From Streptomyces sp. SolWspMP-5a-2 (GTDB lineage Bacteria > Actinomycetota > Actinomycetes > Streptomycetales > Streptomycetaceae), in the NCBI RefSeq assembly GCF_900091845.1, contig NZ_FMCI01000300.1:1-58481 (forward strand): DNA of 58,481 nt. The letters are read 5' to 3'. Made by a program: the position numbers and the translations under genes. Below are positions 25,906 to 33,882 of this stretch, piece after piece. Numbering within the stretch: position 1 is the stretch's first letter; every line of letters begins with the position of its first letter. The notes below the pieces were generated by a model. The model was not told the origin of the DNA and did not search any database. It was given only the letters and a program-made list of their open reading frames with translations.

Positions 25906-25941
25906 GCGCAAGAATAGCGCAAGGAGCGCAAACGGCTTGCG
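25906..25941. promoter_or_regulatory. GCGCAA repeats and inverted repeat upstream of the LacI gene
   Basis: GCGCAAG occurs at 25906-25912 and 25917-25923 and GCGCAAA at 25926-25932. The last copy is part of an inverted repeat, CGCAA at 25927-25931 and TTGCG at 25937-25941. The cluster lies immediately upstream of the LacI start codon, the right place for autorepression. Confidence 0.45.
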
Positions 25942-26051
25942 TCGAGGACGGCCGGAAAACGCCGACCGGCCGGGGGCGCCGGCCGGTCGGCCGGGGGCCG
26001 GGAACGGTACTGACAAGGCGCCGTCGGCGACCTGAACGCCGACGGTGCCCG

Positions 26052-26708
26052 TCAGGACTCGGGGGCGGGGACCACCCGCAGATGACCGGCCGGATGCCGG
26101 GCCGCCCGCGGACGCGGACGGCGGGACTCGCGCAGCACCAGCGTCAGCCGCGTGTACCCCAGCTCACCGAGCGTGCGCGGGGTCTCGTCCACCAGACGGC
26201 AGTCGGTGGCGCCCCAGCGCGGATCGGGGTGCAGCACCGGGCGGACGGCGCCGTCGTGGGCGACCGCCCGTTCGCCGACCGCGCGGATCCAGTGCGGCAG
26301 CCCCTGCCGGTAGGCGGCTTCCATGATCGGGTCCTGGGCGATGTCCCGGCGCACCGCCTGGAGGACGTGGTCGTGGGCGTACCGCTCGACGGCCGACGCG
26401 AAGTGCGCGAGCGTCGGCAGGAACCAGCTCGACTCGTGCTGCCCGAGGACCGTGCCCGCGTCCGGGTGGAACAGGACGAAACGGAGCAGGTTGTCGGCAG
26501 GCATCGCGGTCGGGTGCGGCCCCACCTCGCGGAAAAGTGACGCGAAAGCGCTGTTGGACAGGACGACGTCCCACCGGTGGTCGAGCACCACGGACGGGAA
26601 GGGGACGGCCTCCAGCAGGGACGCGTAGTCCTGCAGGTACGCCTGGGCCTCAAGACTCTCGGGGACGGGCCGCGGTGCCCGCCGCCGCCCTCCTGCCTGG
26701 TACGCCAT
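26052..26708 (-). CDS. MmyB-like ligand-binding-domain protein without HTH
   Basis: A 218-residue protein matching the C-terminal ligand-binding (PAS-like) domain of MmyB/MLTR-type regulators: LQDYASLLEAVPFPSVVLDHRWDVVLSNSAF, NLLRFVLFHPDAG, HFASAVERYAHD and ATDCRLVDETPRTLGELGYTRLTLV. The usual N-terminal helix-turn-helix of MmyB regulators is missing; the ATG at 26708 is followed by a short basic linker and then the domain. It diverges from an XRE-type gene, so the sensor may work on a DNA-binding partner encoded opposite, but that is inference. It could also be a decayed regulator. Confidence 0.75.
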   Translation of the reverse strand: MAYQAGGRRRAPRPVPESLEAQAYLQDYASLLEAVPFPSVVLDHRWDVVLSNSAFASLFREVGPHPTAMPADNLLRFVLFHPDAGTVLGQHESSWFLPTLAHFASAVERYAHDHVLQAVRRDIAQDPIMEAAYRQGLPHWIRAVGERAVAHDGAVRPVLHPDPRWGATDCRLVDETPRTLGELGYTRLTLVLRESRRPRPRAARHPAGHLRVVPAPES

Positions 26709-26822
26709 CGGGAGGTCACCCCTCTTGCCTATGCGGCCTTCACGCGGCGCCCTGATCCTGCGGCCCCGACGCAAGTCATGTCAACTATCGTGGCATTCCA
26801 TGCCGGTTCACGGCTGAAATGG

Positions 26823-26836
26823 GCCACAATTGTGGC
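26823..26836. promoter_or_regulatory. Perfect 14-base palindrome in the divergent regulator promoter
   Basis: GCCACAATTGTGGC is a perfect palindrome in the 223-base gap between the orphan MmyB-type gene and the XRE gene. Nearby are GGCAT-TCC-ATGCC at 26792-26804 and CTACC-AACA-GGTAG at 26856-26869. The gap is AT-richer than its flanks. These are plausible binding sites for the XRE protein or another dimer. Confidence 0.5.
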
Positions 26837-26931
26837 GAGACCTGGATGAGGGTTCCTACCAACAGGTAGTGTCCGTCAGGTTCACGGCAAAGGCTCGTGA
26901 GAGGCCTGTGAGAAAAGTAGGAGATCTGTCG

Positions 26932-27582
26932 GTGACGGATGGCTTCGAGGGTCCGGGCACCACGGCGACCGCCGCCCTGCCGGCCGTCGTCGCTCGCGTC
27001 TCCGCGCTCGCCGACCGGCTCGGCGTCCCGCACGCGGAGGTCTTCCACACCGGCCGTCTCTCCGCCGCCTCCGGTGTCCCCGAACCCGTCGTCAAGGACC
27101 TGCTCGGCGGGCGCCCCGCGGGCGAACCCGACGTCCAGGCACGGTTCCTGCAGCGGCTCGGCCTGCTGCGCCGCACCCGGCTCAAGCCCAACGGACGCAA
27201 GTACACCCAGCAGGAGATCGCCGACGGCGCGGGCATGTCGCGCCAGCAGGCCGGAGCGCTGATCAACGGCGACCGGCGGCCCACCATGGAGCACTGCGAC
27301 GCCCTCCAGCGCTTCTTCCGGGTGCACGCCGGGTTCCTCACCGCGGAGGACCCGGAGGCGCTCTCCGGCGCCCTCCAGTCGACCGAGCAGGAGCTGCTGC
27401 AGAAGCTCGCCGAGCGGGAGGCGGCGGCCGCCCTCGACGACCCGCTGGAGCGGCTGCTCCAGGACCACGGGGTGCGCGGCATCGCCTGGCGGGCCGCCCA
27501 ACTCCCCACCGACCAGCACCGCGACAAGGTCGCCGAATGGCTGGACATGCTCCTGGAGAGCGTCAAACGGCCCGAGTCGTGA
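26932..27582 (+). CDS. XRE-family helix-turn-helix regulator
   Basis: A 216-residue DNA-binding protein. The HTH lies in the middle: KPNGRKYTQQEIADGAGMSRQQAGALINGDRRPTMEHCDAL has the XRE arrangement of 'QEIA', 'S.Q..ALINGDR.P'. N-terminal residues ~20-90 are helical and C-terminal residues ~130-216 are acidic and helical, possibly for dimerisation. The GTG at 26932 was chosen for its AGGAG 8 bases upstream. The gene overlaps or abuts the ImmA/IrrE-like gene (an ATG at 27582 uses the last base of the stop). XRE regulators paired with HExxH ImmA/IrrE proteins often form a regulator/protease pair, or are annotated as antitoxin/toxin, in streptomycetes. Confidence 0.8.
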   Translation: MTDGFEGPGTTATAALPAVVARVSALADRLGVPHAEVFHTGRLSAASGVPEPVVKDLLGGRPAGEPDVQARFLQRLGLLRRTRLKPNGRKYTQQEIADGAGMSRQQAGALINGDRRPTMEHCDALQRFFRVHAGFLTAEDPEALSGALQSTEQELLQKLAEREAAAALDDPLERLLQDHGVRGIAWRAAQLPTDQHRDKVAEWLDMLLESVKRPES

Positions 27583-27625
27583 TGCGGGGGAGAACTGTGG
27601 GCATCGGCAAGGACATGCGCCGTCT

Positions 27626-28162
27626 GTGCGGCGGACTGGTCGCGGAACTGACCCTCCCGGCCCCGCCCCGCCGGCGGAGCTGTACGGCGCCCTGTGCGCG
27701 GCGATGAGCAGACGGCGCGGACGCCCCGTGCAGTTCCGGATGTCCGCGTTCCCGCCCGGCACGGCGAGCGGGCTCTGGCTCGACATGGCCGACCGCGACC
27801 TCGTCGTCATCGAGGAACGCACCGCGCCCGACCACCAGTTGGTGATCCTCGGGCACGAGCTGTGGCACATGAGCGCCGGGCACAGCGGCCACGACGTGGA
27901 GGGCGCGCGGGTCGCGGCCCGCCTGCTCCTGGCCGCCGGTGACGGCATCGACGACGGCGCCCTGCGCGACACCGTGCGGCGGGTCGCCGCGCGCAGCCGC
28001 TTCGACCTGGCCGACGAGCGCGAGGCCGAGACCTTCGGGCTGCTGCTGGCCAGCAAGTGCCGTGCCTGGCTGGCGGGTTCGTCGCTGCGCGGCCCGGTCC
28101 AGCGCGACCATCTGGCGGGCCGCATCGAGGCGTCCCTCGGCTACCTCGGCCCGCAGGGCTGA
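27626..28162 (+). CDS. ImmA/IrrE-like metallopeptidase (HELWH), probable frameshift near its 5' end
   Basis: A 178-residue zinc-peptidase-like protein with QLVILGHELWHM (His77, Glu78, His81 from the GTG at 27626) and a downstream DEREAETFGLLLASK helix with a third acidic ligand candidate, as in ImmA/IrrE proteins. Such proteins cleave or regulate a partner XRE repressor; here the XRE gene is directly upstream. The reading frame looks broken. From ATG 27582, overlapping the XRE stop, another frame reads '...GKDMRRLCGGLVAELTLPAP', a plausible N-terminus, and the coding sense then moves to the frame of 27626 at about 27650-27670 (PPAELYGALCAAMSRRRGRP). One missing base in the GCCCCGCCCC-type tract would explain it. 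The GTG at 27626 has no good ribosome site. Confidence 0.7.
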   Translation: MRRTGRGTDPPGPAPPAELYGALCAAMSRRRGRPVQFRMSAFPPGTASGLWLDMADRDLVVIEERTAPDHQLVILGHELWHMSAGHSGHDVEGARVAARLLLAAGDGIDDGALRDTVRRVAARSRFDLADEREAETFGLLLASKCRAWLAGSSLRGPVQRDHLAGRIEASLGYLGPQG

Positions 28163-28483
28163 CCGCCACGGCGGACGGCCGCGCCGACCCCGCACCCGGG
28201 GCGGCCACGGCGTCCGGGACGGCGGCGGCCGTCCGCTCTCCGGCCCCTCCCCCGCCACCGGACCCGGGCCCGGCGCGGCCCCCTCGGGTGGAGGATGCCG
28301 CGGCGGTTTCACCTCCGCTAAGCGGGCGAACCGGGCTGCCGAGGTGACCGATTGTCAGTGCCGGGCGGCAAGCTGGGAGTGCGCCCTGTCGCGGGCCCGC
28401 CGGTCGGGCGGGCGGGGCCGGTCGGACAGGTTCCGGGCGGCGGGCGCGCGAGCCACGACGCCGACCACGGGGAGAGCCGACCG
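28163..28483. other. 321-base gap with one hairpin
   Basis: A GGACGGC/GCCGTCC hairpin at 28217-28234 (4-base loop), about 55 bases after the ImmA/IrrE-like stop, may terminate that transcript. A GGGGAGAG ribosome site lies near 28469 for the next small gene. Otherwise nothing is recognised. Confidence 0.45.
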
Positions 28484-28711
28484 ATGCACACCGACACCGC
28501 CGTACTGACCGACCGCGAGCGCGCCGCCGTCCAGGCGTACCTGCGGCTGCTGCACACCGTCAGGGCCGCCTTCGACGGAGCCCCGGCCCGCCCGCCGGTG
28601 GTGCCGCCCGCGGTGCTGGCCGAGGCGGAACAGGCCCTGGCGGAGGCGGGCCTGAGGGGCAACGAGGAGCGCTTCTTCCACCTGCTGCGGAGCTGGCACA
28701 CCGGCCCCTGA
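28484..28711 (+). CDS. Small hypothetical protein, 75 aa
   Basis: A 75-residue mostly helical protein (LTDRERAAVQAYLRLLHTVRAAF, then a Pro-rich break, then LAEAEQALAEAGLRGNEERFFHLLRSWH). The ATG at 28484 was chosen for the GGGGAGAG site upstream; the longer frame 5' of it is compositionally non-coding. There are no Cys, signal peptide or membrane segment. It converges on the phosphopantetheinyl transferase gene with 16 bases between the stops. The function is unknown. Confidence 0.6.
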   Translation: MHTDTAVLTDRERAAVQAYLRLLHTVRAAFDGAPARPPVVPPAVLAEAEQALAEAGLRGNEERFFHLLRSWHTGP

Positions 28712-28727
28712 CCGCGGGGCGGCGCGG

Positions 28728-29408
28728 CTACGGGTGCGGGACCGCGATCGCCGTCGCCACGATGCCCCGGCGCACGCTCCAGCGGCCGTCGAAGTGGCCG
28801 ATCCGGTGACCCGCGAGGACCGGTCCCGGGACCAGCAGCTCGGCCCGGAAGGTGCCGCGGGTGCGCTCCCCCGGGTCGAGGGCGATCTCGATGTCGGCCT
28901 CGGAGAAGTCGAGCCAGAGCCGGGTCAGCGGGAACCACGCCTTGTAGACGGACTCCTTCGCGCTGAACAGCAGCCGGTCCCAGTGGACCTCCGGGACCCG
29001 CTCGGCGAGGGCGCGCAGCCGGGCCGCCTCCGCGGGCAGTGCCACGGTCTCCTCGACGCCGTCGGGGAGCGGGCCGTTCGGCTCGGCGTCGATGCCGACG
29101 GAGGCGAGGTCGGTGGTGCGCACCAGCGCGGCGGCGCAGTAGCCCGCGCAGTGGGTCATGCTGCCCGCCAGGCCGGGCGGCCAGCCGGGGGCGCCGCGCT
29201 CGCCGGGCAGCAGCGGCACCGGCGGCACGCCGAGCTTCTCCATGGCCCGGCGGGCGCAGGAGCGCACCAGGGCGAACTCCCTGCGGCGCTTCTCGACGGC
29301 CCGCGCGACGACCGCGGCCTCCTCGGGGTACAGCGGCGCGGGCTCGGTGCCGTCGTCGCCGTGCACCTCCACGGCCACCACCTCGCCCGGCAGCAGTTCC
29401 TCGATCAC
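28728..29408 (-). CDS. 4'-phosphopantetheinyl transferase (Sfp/EntD type)
   Basis: A 226-residue enzyme that transfers the 4'-phosphopantetheine arm of CoA to carrier proteins of polyketide or non-ribosomal peptide synthases. Motifs in order: RRREFALVRSCARRAMEKLG, GSMTHCAGYCAAAL (the SxTH motif), ASVGIDAEPN with the metal-binding Asp and Glu, and WDRLLFSAKESVYKAW (the FSxKESxYK signature). The length is typical of the Sfp group. The GTG at 29408 overlaps the stop of the metallophosphoesterase gene (GTGA), so the two are coupled, a pairing seen in other streptomycetes. No carrier-protein gene is in the window, so it probably serves clusters elsewhere. Confidence 0.92.
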   Translation of the reverse strand: MIEELLPGEVVAVEVHGDDGTEPAPLYPEEAAVVARAVEKRRREFALVRSCARRAMEKLGVPPVPLLPGERGAPGWPPGLAGSMTHCAGYCAAALVRTTDLASVGIDAEPNGPLPDGVEETVALPAEAARLRALAERVPEVHWDRLLFSAKESVYKAWFPLTRLWLDFSEADIEIALDPGERTRGTFRAELLVPGPVLAGHRIGHFDGRWSVRRGIVATAIAVPHP

Positions 29409-30265
29409 GCGGTCCCGACCTCCTTCGGCAGGATCCGGCGCAGCTGCCCGGGGGGCCCGGACCGCTTGCGCCACTCACGGGGGTATCCGACGGACACCTC
29501 TTCGAAGCGGACGCCCTCGTGGAAGGTGGTCCGCGGGATGTGCAGATGGCCGTAGACCATGGCCTCGACCCGGAACCTGCGGTGCCAGTCGGCGGTCAGC
29601 CGGGTCCCGCACCACATGGCGAACTCGGGGTACCACAGGACGTCCGTGGGGTGCCGGTCCAGCGGGTAGTGGTTGACGAGGACGGTGGGCAGGTCCTCGG
29701 GCAGTTCGGCGAGCCTGCGCTCGGTCTCGGCGACCCGGGCCCGGCACCACGCCTCGCGGCTCGGGTAGGGGTCGGGGTGCAGCAGGTACTCGTCGTTGCA
29801 GACGACGCCGGTGCCGTGCGCGTACTCCAGGCCCTGTTCCTTGGTGGTGCGGCCGGGCGGCAGGAACGAGTAGTCGTAGAGCAGGAACAGCGGCGCGACG
29901 ACGACGGGACCGCCGGGGCCCTCCCACACCGGGTACGGGTCCTCCGGGGTGAGGACGCCCAGCTCCCGGCAGAGGGCGACGAGGTGCTCGTAGCGCGCGA
30001 CACCGCGCAGCGTCACGGGGTCCTTGGGGTGGGTCCACAGCTCGTGGTTGCCCGGGACCCACACGACCTGCCGGAAGCGTCCGGCGAGGGTCTTCAGGAC
30101 CCAGCGGATGTCCTCGGTGGTCTCGGAGACGTCACCGGCGACCAGGAGCCAGTCGTCGTCCGAACCGGGACGCATCCGCTCGACCAGCGCGCGGTTCTCG
30201 GCGTAGCCGATGTGCAGATCGCTGATGGCGAGCAACTGCCCGGCCCCACCGGCCCTCGACGTCAC
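29405..30265 (-). CDS. Metallophosphoesterase
   Basis: A 286-residue calcineurin-like phosphoesterase with the complete set of metal motifs: AISDLHIGY (DxH), VAGDVSE (GDx), VPGNHELW (GNHE), VNHYPLDRHP, and VYGHLHIP (GHxH). There is no signal peptide, so it is cytoplasmic. The substrate cannot be inferred from the motifs. The GTG at 30265 has GGAGG about 9 bases upstream. It is translationally coupled to the phosphopantetheinyl transferase. A role in turning over CoA- or phosphopantetheine-related compounds is only a guess from the pairing. Confidence 0.88.
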   Translation of the reverse strand: MTSRAGGAGQLLAISDLHIGYAENRALVERMRPGSDDDWLLVAGDVSETTEDIRWVLKTLAGRFRQVVWVPGNHELWTHPKDPVTLRGVARYEHLVALCRELGVLTPEDPYPVWEGPGGPVVVAPLFLLYDYSFLPPGRTTKEQGLEYAHGTGVVCNDEYLLHPDPYPSREAWCRARVAETERRLAELPEDLPTVLVNHYPLDRHPTDVLWYPEFAMWCGTRLTADWHRRFRVEAMVYGHLHIPRTTFHEGVRFEEVSVGYPREWRKRSGPPGQLRRILPKEVGTA

Positions 30266-30552
30266 TTTCCGCCACCTCCCGCGCGAGCTCGCGCGTCCGC
30301 GCACCCTGGACGTCGACCAAGAGAACACACCGAGGGGCTCCCGGACAAGGCGGGCCCGATCCGGAGCCCTCCGGACGGCGCGCGGGCACGGCTCGGGCGG
30401 GGACCGGGCAGCCGCCGGTGACAGGCGCGGGCGCAGGTCCGGGGCGGGTCCCGGCCCGGGACGGACAGGAGCCGGACACGCCTCGGGCACGGGCCGGAAC
30501 CCGCAGCGGGCGGGACCCGGACACGGGTCAGGGGGCGGTGCGCGGCCGGGTC

Positions 30553-30653
30553 CGGGACGGTGGCGAGCGAGGCTCGGGGGCCGGGCGGGGACAGGGTCGG
30601 GCGGGGCTCAGGGGCGGCGCCGGGACGGTGGCGAACGGGGCTCGGGGGCCGGG
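30553..30653. repeat. Two 33-base GC-rich direct repeats
   Basis: A 33-base unit at 30553-30585 recurs at 30621-30653 with two differences, 68 bases apart. Both sit in a longer low-complexity stretch of 'ggggc/cgggg' words at 30480-30670. This is probably a slippage-prone non-coding region. Confidence 0.55.
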
Positions 30654-30734
30654 TCGGGGCCGGGTCCGGTGGCGTCCGGCCAATGGCCGGAATTCCGTAA
30701 CACGCGCGTTGCACGGGGTACCCCGGCGAAGCCG

Positions 30735-30740
30735 TATGAT
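30735..30740 (+). promoter_or_regulatory. -10 box candidate for the ATP-grasp gene
   Basis: TATGAT lies 115 bases upstream of the ATP-grasp start in a relatively AT-rich window. A TTGCAC at 30709-30714 is the nearest -35-like hexamer, but the 20-base spacing is long, so the -35 call is weak. Confidence 0.4.
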
Positions 30741-30855
30741 CGCCCCAACACCACCGCCCTGACTCCCTTCGCACGGGGGTTTTCGGCGACCCTCCCTTCC
30801 TTCTGCCCGGGCACGGGCCGCTTCGCCCTGCCCGCGAACCCGAAAGGCGGCCTGC

Positions 30856-32010
30856 ATGGTCTCTCGCGTACGCGTCTGGCTCAACCGCACGTACGCGGAG
30901 AACGTGTTCTTCATGGAGCAGCTACGCCGAAATCCCAGCGATCGCGCGGTCGAGATCCACGCCACGCACGGCGACGCCGACTCCCCCGTGCTGGCCGCCG
31001 CCGACACCGCGGAGCTGGAGCCGGAGGGCCTCTCCCCGGCCGCCTACGCGGAGTTCGCGCTCGACCAGTGCGCGCGGCGCGGCATCGACGTCTTCGTGCC
31101 CCGGCTGCACCAGTCGGCGATCGTGGCGCACCGTGCGGAGTTCGCGGCGGCCGGCACCGCGCTGCTGGCGCCGACTCCGGAGGCCGTGGCCGTCTTCCAC
31201 GACAAGGTGATCGCCTACGAGGCGGTGCAGGCGATCGGCGCCCCGGTGCCGCCGTGGTGGCGGGTGCGGACGGCGGCCGAGCTGGTGGCGGCCGTGGAGG
31301 CGCTGGAGGCGGACGGTCTGAAGGCCTGCTTCAAGCCGGCGTCGGGCGCGGGCGGGGTGGGCTTCCGGGTGATCACCCGGTCCCCCTTCTCGATGACCCA
31401 GCTCAACGGCTTCCCGAGCCCCTACGTGCCGCTCGACCTGGTGGTCGAGGCGCTGGAGTCGGCCGCGGAGGAGGTCGACTGGCTGGTCATGCCGCGGCTG
31501 GAGCAGCCGGAGGTGTCGGTGGACTGCCTCACCGGTCCCGACAACCGCGTCCGGCTCGCCGTGGGCCGCACCAAGAACGGCAGGCGGCGCGGGTTCACCC
31601 TGGACGAGCGGTGGCTGGAACCGGCCACCCGGATCGCCGAGGGCTTCGGGCTGCACTACCTGTCCAACATCCAGTTCCGGATGTTCGGTGACCGGCCGGT
31701 GCTGATGGACGTCAACACCCGACCGGCGGGCGGGCTGCACCAGCTCTCCCTGTGCGGGGTCAACGCCCCTTGGGCGGCTGTGCAGTTGGCGCTGGGCGAG
31801 GACCCGGGCGCGATGGTCCCGCCGTTCCTCGGGCAGGACTACACGGTGGTGTCGGGCCCGCGTCCGCTGCTCCCGCCGACGCTGCGCCCGCAGCGGATCG
31901 AGGAGGTCACCGAGCCGCTGCTGCCGCCGGTCCCCGCGGTGGCCGTGGAGCAGTCGGCCGCGGCGGCCGTCGAGGCGACGGGTCCGACGGCGGGCGCGCT
32001 GCGCCTCTGA
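30856..32010 (+). CDS. ATP-grasp domain protein
   Basis: A 384-residue ATP-grasp enzyme, a ligase type that joins a carboxylate (as acyl-phosphate) to an amine or thiol. The N-terminal domain includes RVWLNRTYAENVFFMEQLRRNP and FVPRLHQSAIVAHRAEF. The ATP-binding core has ALLAPTPEAVAVFHDKVIAYEAV, LKACFKPASGAGGVGFRVI (Lys and the Gly-rich loop) and EVDWLVMPRLEQPEVSVDC. Metal ligands lie at VLMDVNTRPAGGLHQ. The ~70 C-terminal residues are Pro/Ala rich and not part of the fold. Substrate and pathway are unknown; no peptide-like partner is adjacent. The next gene, a chitinase, is 168 bases away with its own promoter. Confidence 0.82.
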   Translation: MVSRVRVWLNRTYAENVFFMEQLRRNPSDRAVEIHATHGDADSPVLAAADTAELEPEGLSPAAYAEFALDQCARRGIDVFVPRLHQSAIVAHRAEFAAAGTALLAPTPEAVAVFHDKVIAYEAVQAIGAPVPPWWRVRTAAELVAAVEALEADGLKACFKPASGAGGVGFRVITRSPFSMTQLNGFPSPYVPLDLVVEALESAAEEVDWLVMPRLEQPEVSVDCLTGPDNRVRLAVGRTKNGRRRGFTLDERWLEPATRIAEGFGLHYLSNIQFRMFGDRPVLMDVNTRPAGGLHQLSLCGVNAPWAAVQLALGEDPGAMVPPFLGQDYTVVSGPRPLLPPTLRPQRIEEVTEPLLPPVPAVAVEQSAAAAVEATGPTAGALRL

Positions 32011-32048
32011 CCCCGCCCCGCCCTCCGCCCACCCGCCGTTCCGTCCAC

Positions 32049-32102
32049 CGGTATGGACCAATTCCGTCGTTCTCCTTGACACGCGGATTGGTCCACACCA
32101 AC
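32049..32102 (+). promoter_or_regulatory. Chitinase promoter with two DasR-like operators
   Basis: TGGT-CCAC-ACCA at 32089-32100 matches the TGGT-N4-ACCA core of DasR-responsive elements, and CGGT-ATGG-ACCA at 32049-32060 differs from it by one base. A TTGACA -35 box at 32076-32081 lies between them, and the downstream site covers the spacer and -10 region. This is the arrangement expected for repression by DasR, the GlcNAc-responsive regulator of streptomycete chitinases. Confidence 0.65.
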
Positions 32103-32178
32103 TTGGTTGCGCACCTCCCGCTCCTCCCCGCACCCTTCCGTGCACTCCCGAACACCCCCATTCCTCCAGGGAGATCGC

Positions 32179-33864
32179 GTGCGCAACACACTCCGGCGGC
32201 ACAGACGCCGCCTCCTCGCGTTCCTCGGCACCGCGGCGCTCGCGCTCGGCGGTGCCGTCGCCCTCCCGGGCACGGCCCAGGCGGCCAACGTCCTCACCAA
32301 CCCCGGCTTCGAGTCGGGGGCGCTCTCCCCATGGAGCTGCACGGGCAACCTCGGTTCGATCGTCTCCTCCCCCGTGCACGGCGGCTCCAAGGCGCTCGCG
32401 GGCGCGGTGAGTTCGAGCGACACCGCGCAGTGCAGCCAGACCGTCGCGGTGCAGCCGAACACCACGTACAGCCTCAGCGGCTGGGTGCGCGGCTCCTACG
32501 TCTACCTCGGCGTGGACGGCGGCGCGTCGACGTGGACCAGCTCCCCGTCGGCCTACAGCCAGCTCAGCGTCTCCTTCACCACCGGCGCCTCGCAGACCAG
32601 CGCCACGATCTACGTGCACGGCTGGTACGCGCAGGGCACCTACTACGCGGACGACATCAGCCTGGACGGTCCCGGCGGCGGCGGGGGCGGTGACACCCAG
32701 GCGCCGACCGCGCCGTCGGGTCTGACCTCGACCGGCAAGACGTCGTCGAGCGTCTCCCTCAAGTGGAACGCCTCCACCGACAACGTGGGCGTCACCGCGT
32801 ACGACGTCTACAGCGGCTCCTCGCGGCTGCTGAGCGTCTCCGCGACCAGCGCCACGGTCAGCGGGCTCTCCCCCAGCACCGCCTACACCTTCACGGTCAG
32901 GGCGCGCGACGCCGCGGGCAACACCTCGGGCGCCTCCAACGCGGTGAGCGTCACGACGGACGCGGGCAGCGGCGGCACCACCGGCTTCAAGCAGGCCGCC
33001 CCCTACCTGTACGAGGGCTGGGGCGATCCGCCGAACCCGGCGACGGTGATGAGCGCGACCGGCGTCAAGTGGTTCACGATGGCGTTCATGCTGGACTCGG
33101 GCGGCTGCAACCCGGCCTGGGACGGCAGCCGTCCGCTGACCGGCGGTGTCGACCAGAGCGCGATCAACCAGATCCGCTCGGCGGGCGGCGACATCGTGCC
33201 GTCGTTCGGCGGCTGGCAGGGCAGCAAGCTCGGCGCCAACTGCTCCTCCGCGAGCGCGCTCGCCGGGGCCCTCCAGAAGGTGATCGACGCCTACGCGCTG
33301 AAGGCGATCGACATGGACATCGAGAACACCGACGAGTTCGAGAACGAGGCCGTGCAGGCGCGCATCCTCACCGCGCTCAAGACGGTCAAGGCCAACAACC
33401 CCGGCCTGCGGACGATCGTCACGTTCGGCACCTCGACGACCGGGCCGACCTACTACGGCAACCGGCTGATCGAGCAGGCGCAGTCGCTGGGCGCCAACAT
33501 CGACGTCTTCACGATCATGCCGTTCGACTTCGGCGGCGGCTCCGACATGTACGGCAACACCGTGAACGCGGCGGAGGGCCTCAAGGCCAAGCTGAAGTCG
33601 ACGTTCGGGTGGGACGACGCGACGGCCTACGCGCACCTCGGCATCTCCGGCATGAACGGCCTCTCCGACCAGCAGGAGAACACCACCGCGGCGATCTGGA
33701 CGAGCATCCGCGACTGGTCCAACAGCCACCACATCGCGCGCCTCGCGTACTGGGCGGTCAACCGTGACCGGCCGTGCCCCGGCGGAGGCGTGGTGAGCAA
33801 CTGCTCCGGGATCAGCCAGGACACCTGGCAGTTCACCCGGATCACGGCCGGGTTCACCGGCTAG
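32179..33864 (+). CDS. Secreted GH18 chitinase with CBM and FnIII domains
   Basis: A 561-residue exported chitinase. A Sec signal (RHRRRLLAFLGTAALALGG... ending AQA-A) leads to a carbohydrate-binding module at ~38-170 (NVLTNPGFESGALSPWSC ... TYYADDISLDG). A Gly-rich linker, a fibronectin type III domain (~180-265, PSGLTSTGKTSSSVSLKWN) and a GH18 barrel (~275-561) follow. The catalytic DxDxE motif is AIDMDIE (Asp378, Asp380, Glu382). The GTG at 32179 has AGGGAG upstream. A perfect 11-base hairpin lies just after the stop. DasR-like sites upstream fit control by chitin-derived GlcNAc. Module order is common in streptomycete family 18 chitinases. Confidence 0.9.
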   Translation: MRNTLRRHRRRLLAFLGTAALALGGAVALPGTAQAANVLTNPGFESGALSPWSCTGNLGSIVSSPVHGGSKALAGAVSSSDTAQCSQTVAVQPNTTYSLSGWVRGSYVYLGVDGGASTWTSSPSAYSQLSVSFTTGASQTSATIYVHGWYAQGTYYADDISLDGPGGGGGGDTQAPTAPSGLTSTGKTSSSVSLKWNASTDNVGVTAYDVYSGSSRLLSVSATSATVSGLSPSTAYTFTVRARDAAGNTSGASNAVSVTTDAGSGGTTGFKQAAPYLYEGWGDPPNPATVMSATGVKWFTMAFMLDSGGCNPAWDGSRPLTGGVDQSAINQIRSAGGDIVPSFGGWQGSKLGANCSSASALAGALQKVIDAYALKAIDMDIENTDEFENEAVQARILTALKTVKANNPGLRTIVTFGTSTTGPTYYGNRLIEQAQSLGANIDVFTIMPFDFGGGSDMYGNTVNAAEGLKAKLKSTFGWDDATAYAHLGISGMNGLSDQQENTTAAIWTSIRDWSNSHHIARLAYWAVNRDRPCPGGGVVSNCSGISQDTWQFTRITAGFTG

Positions 33865-33882
33865 GCCAGACCCCCCAGGGGA

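Larger units (their letters stand above)
30266..30855. other. 590-base gap: GC-rich repeats, then promoter of the ATP-grasp gene
   Basis: The left two thirds is a very G-rich tract of simple repeated words, with two 33-base near-copies listed separately. The right third turns AT-richer and holds a TATGAT box at 30735-30740 and a ribosome site (GAAAGGCGG) before the ATG at 30856. The many open frames across the G-rich part have no homology-like sequence and were left out. Confidence 0.6.

Noticed and set aside
30266..30700. Open frames across the G-rich repeat block
   Set aside because: Several overlapping frames exist on both strands only because stops are rare in this composition; none has coding character.
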